Source: an uncultured Bacteroidales bacterium (GTDB taxonomy: Bacteria > Bacteroidota > Bacteroidia > Bacteroidales > JAUNSR01). From it: DNA of 7,793 nt. Under the pieces are notes generated by a model. It did not search any database, was not told the DNA's origin, and worked only from the letters and a program-made list of their open reading frames with translations. Location: assembly GCA_947074165.1 (NCBI GenBank), contig CAMTOT010000126.1:1-7793 (forward strand), in the 5' to 3' direction. Shown in pieces: positions 1 to 7,018 of the stretch. Position numbers and translations under genes: made by a program. Each line of letters begins with the position of its first letter. Position 1 is the first letter of the stretch.

Positions 1-47
1 GAGATAATGAGCGGTGACTGGAGTTCAGACGTGTGCTCTTCCGATCT
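1..47 (+). other. Illumina TruSeq P7-side adapter (not genomic)
   Basis: Positions 14-47 match the 34-base TruSeq read-2 adapter, ending in CTCTTCCGATCT. Positions 1-5 (GAGAT) match the end of the P7 arm. The eight bases between them, AATGAGCG at 6-13, sit exactly where the i7 index belongs and are the reverse complement of CGCTCATT, which I recall as TruSeq HT index D703. This is library sequence and should be trimmed. Genomic sequence starts at about 48. Confidence 0.98.
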
Positions 48-48
48 A

Positions 49-65
49 CACCATGGAGCATGGTG
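49..65. other. Short perfect hairpin at the insert edge
   Basis: CACCATG (49-55) and CATGGTG (59-65) form a perfect 7-bp inverted repeat around a GAG loop. Five bases later there is a run of five T (71-75). It could be a weak terminator of a gene lost to the left. It could also be the 3' edge of a structured leader: a cobalamin riboswitch would be a natural neighbour of a BtuF-like gene, and that class has a short hairpin with a 3-base loop followed by CC near its 3' end. The conserved bases of that riboswitch are not convincingly present and the upstream part is missing, so no riboswitch is called. Chance is possible for a stem this short. Confidence 0.3.
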
Positions 66-166
66 CCACGTTTTTCGCTTATCATCATATTATTGTTAGA
101 ATTATCTAACATTTAACAAATGCTCAATACTATATGTTGATTTTATTCCCATTAAAATTTAATTTA

Positions 167-174
167 TAAATTTG
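167..174 (+). promoter_or_regulatory. Bacteroidota -7 box of the BtuF-like gene
   Basis: TAAATTTG fits the TAnnTTTG -7 consensus known for the Bacteroidota primary sigma factor. Its last G is followed by just four bases and then the ATG at 179, so transcription would start at or next to the start codon, giving a leaderless or almost leaderless mRNA. No clear TTTG -33 box is seen at the expected distance; only T-rich sequence (141-144) lies there. The region is AT-rich, so a chance match cannot be excluded. Confidence 0.45.
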
Positions 175-178
175 CGTT

Positions 179-1303
179 ATGAAAAAACTTATCTATACAA
201 TACTTTCATCGGTAACAATTTTATGCTCCATATATTCGTGTGGACAAAAAGAAACATCATTATTAAGAAGCAACTATACGGTTAAATACTCACACGAATT
301 TGCAATATATAAGGACTCTACATATACACACCTTCAGATAAGGAATCCATGGGATACCACAAAGGTTCTTAAAAGCTACGTTCTCATTGATAAGGATTCG
401 CAGATACCGGATAATATACCGGAAGGCATTATAGTAAGAACTCCGGTAAGCAGTGTTGTGGCATATGGCGCAATACAGTGTGCTATTTTACGTGAATTGG
501 GTGTTGTAGATAAAATTACAGGCGTATGTGACTCACATTATATAAATGATTCTACTATAACAAAAGGGGTGAGAAGTGGTAATGTAATTAATGCAGGAAA
601 CGCATCGGCGCCAGATATTGAAACTATAATAATGCTGAGTCCTGAGCTAATAATGACATCTCCGTTCCATAATATCAGTTATGGGGCAGTTGAGAAACTT
701 GGCATACCAATTCTTGAATGTGCAGACTATATGGAGCGCACTCCGCTTGGACGCGCTGAATGGATAAAATTTTATTCTTTCTTTTTTGATAAAGAACATG
801 AAGCAGACATCCTGTTTAATAATGTAGAAAACAGATATAATGAAATAACTAAACTTACAAATAGTTTAGAGTACCGCCCCACCCTACTTACTGAAAAAAT
901 GTATGGTAATGTATGGTATGTACCCGGAGGTGACAGCTATATGGCAAAAATGTATAACGACGCTGGTGCAAATTATATATGGAGAGATAATAAAAATAGC
1001 GGCTCTCTAAATCTGTCGGCAGAGAAAGTGATAGAAGAGGCTATTGACGCAGACTTCTGGCTTATCAAATATAATCAACCAAATGACATAACATATAGTG
1101 ATATAAGTGATGAGACGAGCATTTACAAGGAATTTGCAGCTTGGAAAAACAGGAGGATTATTGCGATTAACAGCTATGAAAATGATTTTTATGAAAGATT
1201 TCCTTTTAATCCGGATATTCTTTTAAAGGATTTAGTTAAGGTGTTTCATCCGGAATTAATGACAGAGCATCAATCAGTATTTATCATGCCTGTAGAGAAA
1301 TAA
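179..1303 (+). CDS. BtuF/FecB-like ABC transporter substrate-binding lipoprotein
   Basis: The 374-residue product looks like a two-lobed periplasmic binding protein of the Periplasmic_binding_2 (class III) family, which delivers cobalamin, ferric siderophores or heme to an ABC permease. The N-terminus is a lipoprotein signal: two lysines, a hydrophobic stretch, then I-Y-S-C with Cys21 as the lipid-attachment residue. This supports the start at 179, since the next Met lies more than 130 residues in. The binding domain runs from about 83 to 355: a first lobe with TPVSSVVAYGAIQ (88-100) and LGVVDKITGV (107-116), the segment PDIETIIMLSPELIMTS (145-161), and the family hallmark PLGRAEWIKF (189-198). 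The stop lies 12 bases before the helicase gene, so the two may be co-transcribed. No permease or ATPase gene follows; partners, if clustered, would lie to the left, outside the window. Family assignment is firm. The ligand is not: cobalamin is a guess from similarity to BtuF, and iron chelates are equally possible. Confidence 0.85.
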   Translation: MKKLIYTILSSVTILCSIYSCGQKETSLLRSNYTVKYSHEFAIYKDSTYTHLQIRNPWDTTKVLKSYVLIDKDSQIPDNIPEGIIVRTPVSSVVAYGAIQCAILRELGVVDKITGVCDSHYINDSTITKGVRSGNVINAGNASAPDIETIIMLSPELIMTSPFHNISYGAVEKLGIPILECADYMERTPLGRAEWIKFYSFFFDKEHEADILFNNVENRYNEITKLTNSLEYRPTLLTEKMYGNVWYVPGGDSYMAKMYNDAGANYIWRDNKNSGSLNLSAEKVIEEAIDADFWLIKYNQPNDITYSDISDETSIYKEFAAWKNRRIIAINSYENDFYERFPFNPDILLKDLVKVFHPELMTEHQSVFIMPVEK

Positions 1304-1315
1304 GAAAAAGACAAC

Positions 1316-3436
1316 ATGAGCGAAAATAAACAGATAAATCTTGCTAATAATTTCATACAATATACAGGAATAAACGTTTTCCTTACCGGTAAAGCCGGTA
1401 CGGGAAAAACAACATTCCTGCGCAGACTTCGCGAAAAATCACCTAAACGAATGATTGTTGTAGCACCGACAGGCGTGGCGGCAATCAATGCCGGAGGAGT
1501 GACCATACACTCTTTCTTTCAGCTGCCTTTTGCTCCATTCATACCGGGTACACAGTTTGCAGACGACAAGAAAGGATCAAATATGCTGCGTAAAGAGAAG
1601 ATCAATATAATTCGCAGTCTCGATTTGCTTGTTATTGATGAGATAAGTATGGTAAGAGCAGACCTGCTTGATGCCATAGATACTATATTAAGAAGGTATA
1701 AAGACCGAAACAAACCTTTTGGAGGTGTGCAACTTCTTATGATTGGCGACCTGCAACAGCTTCCTCCGGTGATAAGGGATGAAGAGTGGCAGATGTTGCG
1801 GCCATATTATGACTCGCCGTTCTTCTTCAACAGTAAGGCTCTTAATATATATAGTTATGTGACTATTGAGCTTGATAAAGTGTATCGCCAATCTGACTCT
1901 TCGTTTGTAGATATACTTAACAAGATAAGAGAAAACAGACTTGACACAGAAACATTAGACAGACTAAATAAGAGATATATACCTGATTTCAATCCTGATG
2001 ATTCTCTTGGATATATCACACTCACTACACATAATGCGCAGGCAGGATCTATAAATCAAAAGAAACTTGATCAGATTGACATGCCGGAATTTAAATTCAA
2101 GGCTAAAATTGAAGGTGACTTCCCGCAATATTCATACCCTACCGATGAGATATTGCATCTAAAAAAAGGTGCTCAGGTTATGTTTGTTAAAAATGACACA
2201 TCGGGAGAGAAAAGATTTTACAATGGTAAAATAGGTCATATTGCGGCTATCTCATCTACCTTTATTATTGTAAGATGCGGTGATGACAATATAACTGTAG
2301 AGCAACAGGAATGGACCAACGCTAAATACGTGATAGACAAGCAGACACAGGAGATTACTGAAAGTATTGAAGGTAAATTTACTCAGTATCCTCTTAAAAC
2401 GGCATGGGCTATAACAATACATAAAAGCCAGGGACTTACTTTTGACAGAGCAATAATTAATGCGGGCCAGGCATTTGCGCACGGACAGGTATATGTAGCT
2501 TTAAGCAGATGCCGCTCTATAGAGGGTCTGGTTTTAAGCACTCCTATACGAATGCAGTCTGCAGCGCTATGTGATCAGACAATACAAGAATTCAACAGAC
2601 GGTCTGAGCAAAATCAACCGAACAATGAACAGCTTGATTTAGCCAAACAAAGATATTTTCTTGATTTGGTATGCGAACTCTTTGATTATAAATCTCTGTT
2701 CCTAAGGATGCAGCATCTCACACGTATATTTGATGAACATCTGACAAAACTATATCCGTCGCTTGTGAAAGAATATAAAGAGGTTCTGATAGAGACAGAT
2801 AATACACTTGTGCAGGTAGGAGCCCGCTTTCATAATCAACTACATGGCCTGACAAAGGGTATATATGATTGTGAGGAAAATGAGGTGATACAAGACCGAA
2901 TAAAAAAAGGGGCAATTTATTTTCTTGAGAACACAAAAAGAATTTTATTGCCACTTATTGAGAATACAAATCCGGAGATAGATAATAAAGAGCTTGCCAA
3001 ACAAGTTGAAAAGGAGTATACCCTTCTTAAAGACTCGGTAAATCTAAAGGTTTTAACTCTTGAAAAGGCTGTGAGCGGTTTTAATACAACAGACTATCTT
3101 GAAGCTAAGTCTAAAGCGGCTATAGAAAAAGAGTCACCCAAAAAGCAGGCTGCGCCAAAAATTCAGAAAGTAGAAATATCTTCTGATATTGAGCATCCCG
3201 GACTATATAACATTATACGAAAGTGGAGGAAGGATGAAGCCGACGAGAAGAATATGCCTGTATATACTATTCTGCAGCAGAAAGCATTAATAGGAATATC
3301 AAATAAGTTACCTATGACAGAAAAAGAGCTTTTATCTATTCCCGGTATCGGAAAAAGAATCGTAGAGGTGTATGGCGCAAAAATTATAGAGATGGTATCC
3401 GACTATAAAGTTGATAATAATATGAGCTTACTATAA
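1316..3436 (+). CDS. Pif1-family SF1B DNA helicase with C-terminal HRDC domain
   Basis: The 706-residue product is a Pif1/RecD-like superfamily 1B helicase, expected to be an ATP-driven 5'-3' DNA unwinding enzyme in the cytoplasm acting in repair, replication through structured DNA or recombination. Visible motifs: Walker A GKAGTGKTT (25-33), motif Ia APTGVAA (50-56), Walker B VIDEISM (106-112), motif III GDLQQLPP (144-151), YRQ (190-192), motif V ITIHKSQGLTFD (366-377) and motif VI VYVALSRCRS (392-401). All the usual catalytic residues are present. A helical, charged region (about 430-615) leads to an HRDC domain (about 627-697) with IPGIGKRIVEVYG near its end; HRDC domains bind nucleic acid in RecQ and RNase D. 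This fusion is well known in Bacteroidota. The ATG at 1316 lies 12 bases after the lipoprotein stop, with an A-rich and not a GGAGG-like leader. A strong hairpin follows directly. The exact cellular role cannot be read from sequence. Confidence 0.92.
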   Translation: MSENKQINLANNFIQYTGINVFLTGKAGTGKTTFLRRLREKSPKRMIVVAPTGVAAINAGGVTIHSFFQLPFAPFIPGTQFADDKKGSNMLRKEKINIIRSLDLLVIDEISMVRADLLDAIDTILRRYKDRNKPFGGVQLLMIGDLQQLPPVIRDEEWQMLRPYYDSPFFFNSKALNIYSYVTIELDKVYRQSDSSFVDILNKIRENRLDTETLDRLNKRYIPDFNPDDSLGYITLTTHNAQAGSINQKKLDQIDMPEFKFKAKIEGDFPQYSYPTDEILHLKKGAQVMFVKNDTSGEKRFYNGKIGHIAAISSTFIIVRCGDDNITVEQQEWTNAKYVIDKQTQEITESIEGKFTQYPLKTAWAITIHKSQGLTFDRAIINAGQAFAHGQVYVALSRCRSIEGLVLSTPIRMQSAALCDQTIQEFNRRSEQNQPNNEQLDLAKQRYFLDLVCELFDYKSLFLRMQHLTRIFDEHLTKLYPSLVKEYKEVLIETDNTLVQVGARFHNQLHGLTKGIYDCEENEVIQDRIKKGAIYFLENTKRILLPLIENTNPEIDNKELAKQVEKEYTLLKDSVNLKVLTLEKAVSGFNTTDYLEAKSKAAIEKESPKKQAAPKIQKVEISSDIEHPGLYNIIRKWRKDEADEKNMPVYTILQQKALIGISNKLPMTEKELLSIPGIGKRIVEVYGAKIIEMVSDYKVDNNMSLL

Positions 3437-3440
3437 ATAT

Positions 3441-3489
3441 AAATCTCTCAATATCAATGACACTTGCGTCAATTGATATTGATAGATTT
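3441..3489. terminator. Hairpin terminator between convergent genes, possibly bidirectional
   Basis: CAATATCAAT (3449-3458) pairs perfectly with ATTGATATTG (3472-3481). The stem extends inward by GAC/GTC with one bulged A (3471) around an ACTTGC loop. It extends outward through a T-A pair, one C-T mismatch (3447/3483), then AAATCT/AGATTT. It starts five bases after the helicase stop (3436) and ends ten bases before the kinase stop (3499). A short T run (3487-3490) ends the plus-strand side, and the minus-strand side is followed by T-rich sequence. The position suggests termination in both directions. The U-tracts are short, so efficiency may differ by strand. Confidence 0.8.
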
Positions 3490-3498
3490 TCTATAAAA

Positions 3499-5928
3499 CT
3501 ATTCCGCGGAGATATTATCTGGTAACCACACACTAAAGGTTGACCCTTTATTTTCTTCCGACTCTACGCTGATGTCTCCTTTTAAGGACTCAACGACAGC
3601 TTTTACTATAGAAAGCCCAAGCCCTGAACCTTGAGCAAAATTATCGAGTTTCTCAAATTTACGGAACAACAAATGCTGTTTTTCTTTATTGATGCCTATT
3701 CCTGTGTCTTTTACAGAGATTAATATGCCTCCATTATGTGCGGCAATTGTTATTAATATCTCTCCTTCTACAGTATATTTGAAGGCATTATTTATAAGAT
3801 TACCAACTATCTGATTTATACGCTTTTTATCGGAATACATCTTATGCTCTGCAATGTTCTTTTCATATGTGAGCTTTATTTCTCTATGTGAATTACGAAC
3901 TGTATAATCTGAAATTAAATTATCAAGCAGTTGCGAAGCATCGAATTCAGAGAACGAAAGATCCAGCATTCCTGATTCTATCCATGAAATTTCAAGGATA
4001 TTATTAATCAGCTGCAAGAGTATTTCATTATTTTCCTTTATAATCTTAGCAAATTTCTCTTTATCAGACTTATTATCTGAATGCTGAATTAAATCAGAGA
4101 AACCAACGATAGCATTTAAGGGTGTTCGTATTTCATGACTCATATTAGCAAGGAAGGCCAACTTTAGTTTGTCTGACTCTTCTGCTCTCTTTTTAGCGAT
4201 TCTAAGCTCTCTTATTATTTTACGAGTTTCTGTCACATCATCTATCTTTAATACGATACCTTCTATAAGATTATTAGTGCCAAGAATTGGGATTGCCAGA
4301 AAATCAAAGGTTCTGTCACCATATGCTTCTATTGTTTTTTGCTGGATGATCTTTGTCTTTAGAGCCAGCTGTATCGGACAATCGTCGCAATCAAGTAACA
4401 TATTATTGAACAGAGGCTTACATTTCTGTCCTTTTTTAAAATGCTCCTTAAATATCCCGTTATACACTATATGCGTATTGGTACTTTGCACAATAAAATT
4501 ATTGTCAAGATACGCAATAGCAGAATTTGTGTTATTTATAATTGTATTAAGATGTATCTCATTTTTTATAGCAAGTTCGTGGCTCTTTTCAAGCTGTACT
4601 AATGTATTGTCAATGAGTTCACGAGTTTTAATCTCACCTGTTATATCTTTTCTTATGCCGGTAATATGACGTACAACTCCATCTGAGGATGGAACCGAAG
4701 CCATGGCACAAGAATTCCAAACCCATTCACCATTAACTTTAAATCTGGTTGTAATTCTGGCCTTATCTGTAACTTTTGCTTTTAGATTTTCAACTGCTTC
4801 ATCAAAATAGCGATGGTATTCAGGATCAGTTATAAGTTCAGCCTGTCGGTAGGTCATTAGACCATTATTAATTGACTCACCATGGATAAGAGAAAATTCG
4901 CGACTTTGACAGTCATACATCCACGCAGACATATCTCCGGCATCAAGCGCGAGCGCAATATTATTTTGCAGTTCATCTATTCTTGCCTGATACTCATAAG
5001 CTTCTGTTATTGATATAAACAATAATACAAAACCGGATACATTCATATCTTCATCAAATGTTGCCGTACAAATCACATCAAACTTAGAATGATGTTGCAA
5101 TGAATTATCTTTTGTATTTTTCAGACATGCAGGTAAGAATTCATAAAACATCTTTCCCCTTATAATTTTACCCTTCATCAGGTCGTTATAAAAAAATCCG
5201 TCAGGGTCGAGATAATTTGTAAATTTTGCCTTGTCTATAATCTGATATTTGTCTTTTATATTTAATAATTTGCAGTAATAATCGTTTATTTCTTTTATGA
5301 CTCCACATTTATCTAATGAAATCACACCTATTGGCATATTTTTATTAATAGTCTCAAGTAGATTTATTTTATTCTTTAGCTCATTCTGATAGCTAATTAT
5401 TTCCGACATATCAATCGCAATACCATAAATAGCGATAGCTCTATTGTCTGAATCATATTTTACAAATGAATGTAATTCATAAGTACGGTAATTTTCGTCA
5501 TACAACTTCACACGCACTTTTTCGCTGCCGTGTCTTTTTTTATCAAGGCTATAATATATATACCTGATTAACTTACCGACATCGTCAGCATGAGTGAATT
5601 CGCTCAATTGCTGCTCTCTATATAAGTGAGCTTTTAAATTACTATCAGTTACTCGTATATAACCGGCATTTAAATCATAATGCCAACTAAGCATATTAGC
5701 TGAGCTTAGCGCAAGATTGAGGGTATTAATGATATTATTTTTTTCCCTTATTAAATCCTTGTAACGTTTTTTGGAGCTAATAGAGTCGCTTATTACTTTA
5801 TTAATCTTACTTGTTAGAAAAACAACTACAATTAAGATTATTATTAAAATAACAGAGAGCAATGCAACGACATAATATACATACATCGATGGTGCAATAA
5901 CTGGTTGTGATGATATCAATATTACCAT
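3499..5928 (-). CDS. Membrane-anchored multi-PAS sensor histidine kinase
   Basis: The 809-residue product is a sensor histidine kinase without a receiver domain. One membrane helix (about 17-38) leaves a tiny outer segment, so sensing is probably cytoplasmic or membrane-linked. Four PAS-like regions follow: about 65-178, 190-308, 320-432 and 457-570. The first and third share an ALxxAxxMxxWxYD-like start typical of the PAS_3 fold; the third ends in HITGIRKDITGE, a PAC-type end. The fourth carries Cys503, Cys514 and Cys517. The HisKA helix has MSHEIRTPLNA (596-606) with phospho-acceptor His598. The ATPase domain has an N box with Asn714, G1 DTGIGI (741-746), an F box LFRKFEK (754-760) and G2 GSGLGLSI (767-774), so the kinase core looks intact. 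A TAA directly upstream of the ATG means translation cannot begin earlier; Met15 is an alternative start. It stands alone between oppositely oriented and separately terminated genes, and no response regulator is in view. The signal is unknown. Confidence 0.93.
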   Translation of the reverse strand: MVILISSQPVIAPSMYVYYVVALLSVILIIILIVVVFLTSKINKVISDSISSKKRYKDLIREKNNIINTLNLALSSANMLSWHYDLNAGYIRVTDSNLKAHLYREQQLSEFTHADDVGKLIRYIYYSLDKKRHGSEKVRVKLYDENYRTYELHSFVKYDSDNRAIAIYGIAIDMSEIISYQNELKNKINLLETINKNMPIGVISLDKCGVIKEINDYYCKLLNIKDKYQIIDKAKFTNYLDPDGFFYNDLMKGKIIRGKMFYEFLPACLKNTKDNSLQHHSKFDVICTATFDEDMNVSGFVLLFISITEAYEYQARIDELQNNIALALDAGDMSAWMYDCQSREFSLIHGESINNGLMTYRQAELITDPEYHRYFDEAVENLKAKVTDKARITTRFKVNGEWVWNSCAMASVPSSDGVVRHITGIRKDITGEIKTRELIDNTLVQLEKSHELAIKNEIHLNTIINNTNSAIAYLDNNFIVQSTNTHIVYNGIFKEHFKKGQKCKPLFNNMLLDCDDCPIQLALKTKIIQQKTIEAYGDRTFDFLAIPILGTNNLIEGIVLKIDDVTETRKIIRELRIAKKRAEESDKLKLAFLANMSHEIRTPLNAIVGFSDLIQHSDNKSDKEKFAKIIKENNEILLQLINNILEISWIESGMLDLSFSEFDASQLLDNLISDYTVRNSHREIKLTYEKNIAEHKMYSDKKRINQIVGNLINNAFKYTVEGEILITIAAHNGGILISVKDTGIGINKEKQHLLFRKFEKLDNFAQGSGLGLSIVKAVVESLKGDISVESEENKGSTFSVWLPDNISAE

Positions 5929-6014
5929 TTAAACAAGCAGACAAGATTTGTTAAATTAAACATTTATTATGATTCGAACATAAAATCACAGAAATATGAT
6001 GTCCCATACTGCGT

Positions 6015-6022
6015 CAAAATTA
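6015..6022 (-). promoter_or_regulatory. Candidate -7 box of the histidine kinase gene
   Basis: Read on the minus strand this is TAATTTTG, a full match to TAnnTTTG. The implied mRNA would have a leader of about 80 bases before the ATG at 5928. No TTTG box is seen about 20 bases upstream; the nearest candidate is TGTTAA (6046-6041 on the minus strand) at 18 bases. The region is very AT-rich, so this remains tentative. Confidence 0.35.
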
Positions 6023-6084
6023 ATAATTAATCTTATATCGTTAACACTATTAACATTTGTTAGTTAACATATATAAATTGCGAC

Positions 6085-6116
6085 AAAAAAAAGCACATCT
6101 ATTTAATAGAGTGCTT
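6085..6116 (-). terminator. Intrinsic terminator downstream of ttcA
   Basis: On the minus strand AAGCAC pairs with GTGCTT, then TCTA with TAGA inside, with one unpaired base on one arm and a short A/T loop. The hairpin is followed directly by a run of eight T, two of which form the base of the stem. It begins 32 bases after the ttcA stop at 6149. This is the classic Rho-independent form, and it separates ttcA from the kinase gene downstream on the same strand. Confidence 0.85.
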
Positions 6117-6148
6117 CACTTTTATGAATCAATAAAAAAGATAAATGC

Positions 6149-6889
6149 CTATTTTTCGGGAAGATATTCTTTCTGAATATTAGTCATAGAAGACCATAAA
6201 TTATATCTTGCCATCTCATTCATGCCTTCAAGCATTTTTATAACCTGCTTCATCTCAGGACGAGAAGAGGACTCCTCATAAGGACACTTTTTCTTTTGGG
6301 AAACATAATTTAGAGATTCAGAAAGTTTAACAATATCACTTTCCGCAACAAGACACATAGGGCGTATAATAGTCATCTCAAATTTATTCATTTTCAATAT
6401 AGGAGGCATAGTCCCGAATGCTCCCTGAAAAGTCATATTCATAAGTAGTGTCTGTAGAATATCATCTTGATGATGCCCTAAAGCAATTTTATTACAACCA
6501 AATTGCTTTGCAAGAGTAAACATAGTCTTCCTGCGTGTCCAGGAGCAAAGAAAGCATGGTGATTTACGACTGTCTGTGCTCATATCAAGGCTCGTTGTAT
6601 GATGGAAAAACTCAACACCGTTTTTCTCACAATGAGTACGCAAATATTCAATATCTGAGACGTAACCTATATTTGACATAGAAATATGAACTGCAATAAC
6701 CTTAAACTTCGGTTTCAGTATCTTTTGTCTTCGACCCAACAAATCAACCAGAGCAAGAGAATCCTTACCTCCTGATAATCCTATAAGAATTTTGTCGCCA
6801 TCTTCAATGAGACGGTAATCCACCATTGCCTTGCGCATTTTGCGCTCTATTTTATTAAAAAGAATCTCTTCCTGCGTATATTTTGCCAT
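6149..6889 (-). CDS. ttcA: TtcA-family tRNA 2-thiocytidine synthetase
   Basis: The 246-residue product is a PP-loop ATPase of the TtcA/TtuA group. TtcA adenylates C32 of certain tRNAs and replaces its oxygen with sulfur, in the cytoplasm, using an iron-sulfur cluster. Sequence evidence: the PP-loop LSGGKDS (38-44) binds ATP; CFLC (112-115) gives two of the three cluster ligands; KKKCPYE supplies the third at Cys202; GHHQDD (138-143) is the family's second conserved block; and RRKTMF (119-124) follows the first Cys pair as usual. Spacing of the three cysteines matches the E. coli enzyme, in which they hold the cluster. At 246 residues it is shorter than the roughly 310 of E. coli TtcA, lacking mainly end extensions and not core motifs. 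It has its own promoter and terminator, so it is probably a single-gene unit. The closely related TtuA thiolates tRNA uridine 54 but usually carries extra zinc-finger cysteines, not seen here, so TtcA is preferred. Confidence 0.9.
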   Translation of the reverse strand: MAKYTQEEILFNKIERKMRKAMVDYRLIEDGDKILIGLSGGKDSLALVDLLGRRQKILKPKFKVIAVHISMSNIGYVSDIEYLRTHCEKNGVEFFHHTTSLDMSTDSRKSPCFLCSWTRRKTMFTLAKQFGCNKIALGHHQDDILQTLLMNMTFQGAFGTMPPILKMNKFEMTIIRPMCLVAESDIVKLSESLNYVSQKKKCPYEESSSRPEMKQVIKMLEGMNEMARYNLWSSMTNIQKEYLPEK

Positions 6890-6893
6890 AGCA

Positions 6894-6925
6894 CAAAATT
6901 ATATATTTAAATTAACAGGTGTCAA
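6894..6925 (-). promoter_or_regulatory. Promoter of ttcA
   Basis: On the minus strand a TTG (6925-6923) is followed after 21 bases by TAATTTTG (6901-6894), fitting the -33 and -7 pattern of Bacteroidota. The -7 box ends four bases (TGCT) before the ATG at 6889. That places the transcription start at or next to the start codon, so the mRNA would be leaderless or nearly so. The same N4 spacing occurs at the BtuF-like gene. Confidence 0.55.
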
Positions 6926-6940
6926 GTAATTAATAATCTA

Positions 6941-6974
6941 TTAACATTTTATGAAAAAAAATTTAGTAGCTTTG
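6941..6974 (+). promoter_or_regulatory. Promoter of the TPR protein gene
   Basis: TAGCTTTG (6967-6974) is a full TAnnTTTG match. TTAACA (6941-6946) lies 20 bases upstream at the right distance for the -33 region, although it is not the TTTG consensus. The start codon lies 44 bases after the box, leaving a leader of roughly 38 bases, unlike the two boxes that abut an ATG in this window. It is divergent from the ttcA promoter, with only about 15 bases between their -33 regions. Confidence 0.55.
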
Positions 6975-7018
6975 TCTTTATTGGAAACAACTTATGCTAT
7001 TAAGATAAGATTTTTAAG

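Noticed and set aside
1270..2954. Several 64-78 codon minus-strand open frames within the lipoprotein/helicase region
   Set aside because: All are antisense to intact helicase motifs, show no family features and overlap each other; they are shadows.
4169..4669. 166-codon open frame on the plus strand inside the kinase gene
   Set aside because: It lies antisense to well-conserved PAS coding sequence, and its translation shows no recognisable family. It is a shadow of the kinase.
5996..6067. 23-codon plus-strand frame encoding a small hydrophobic peptide
   Set aside because: It overlaps the candidate kinase promoter and repeat cluster, has no supporting promoter or conserved pattern, and AT-rich DNA often gives such short hydrophobic frames.
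6050..6080. Possible plus-strand promoter (TTAACA then TAAATTG) in the kinase/ttcA spacer
   Set aside because: The second element is one T short of TAnnTTTG and there is no plus-strand gene downstream; it would only make antisense RNA to ttcA. Too weak to call.
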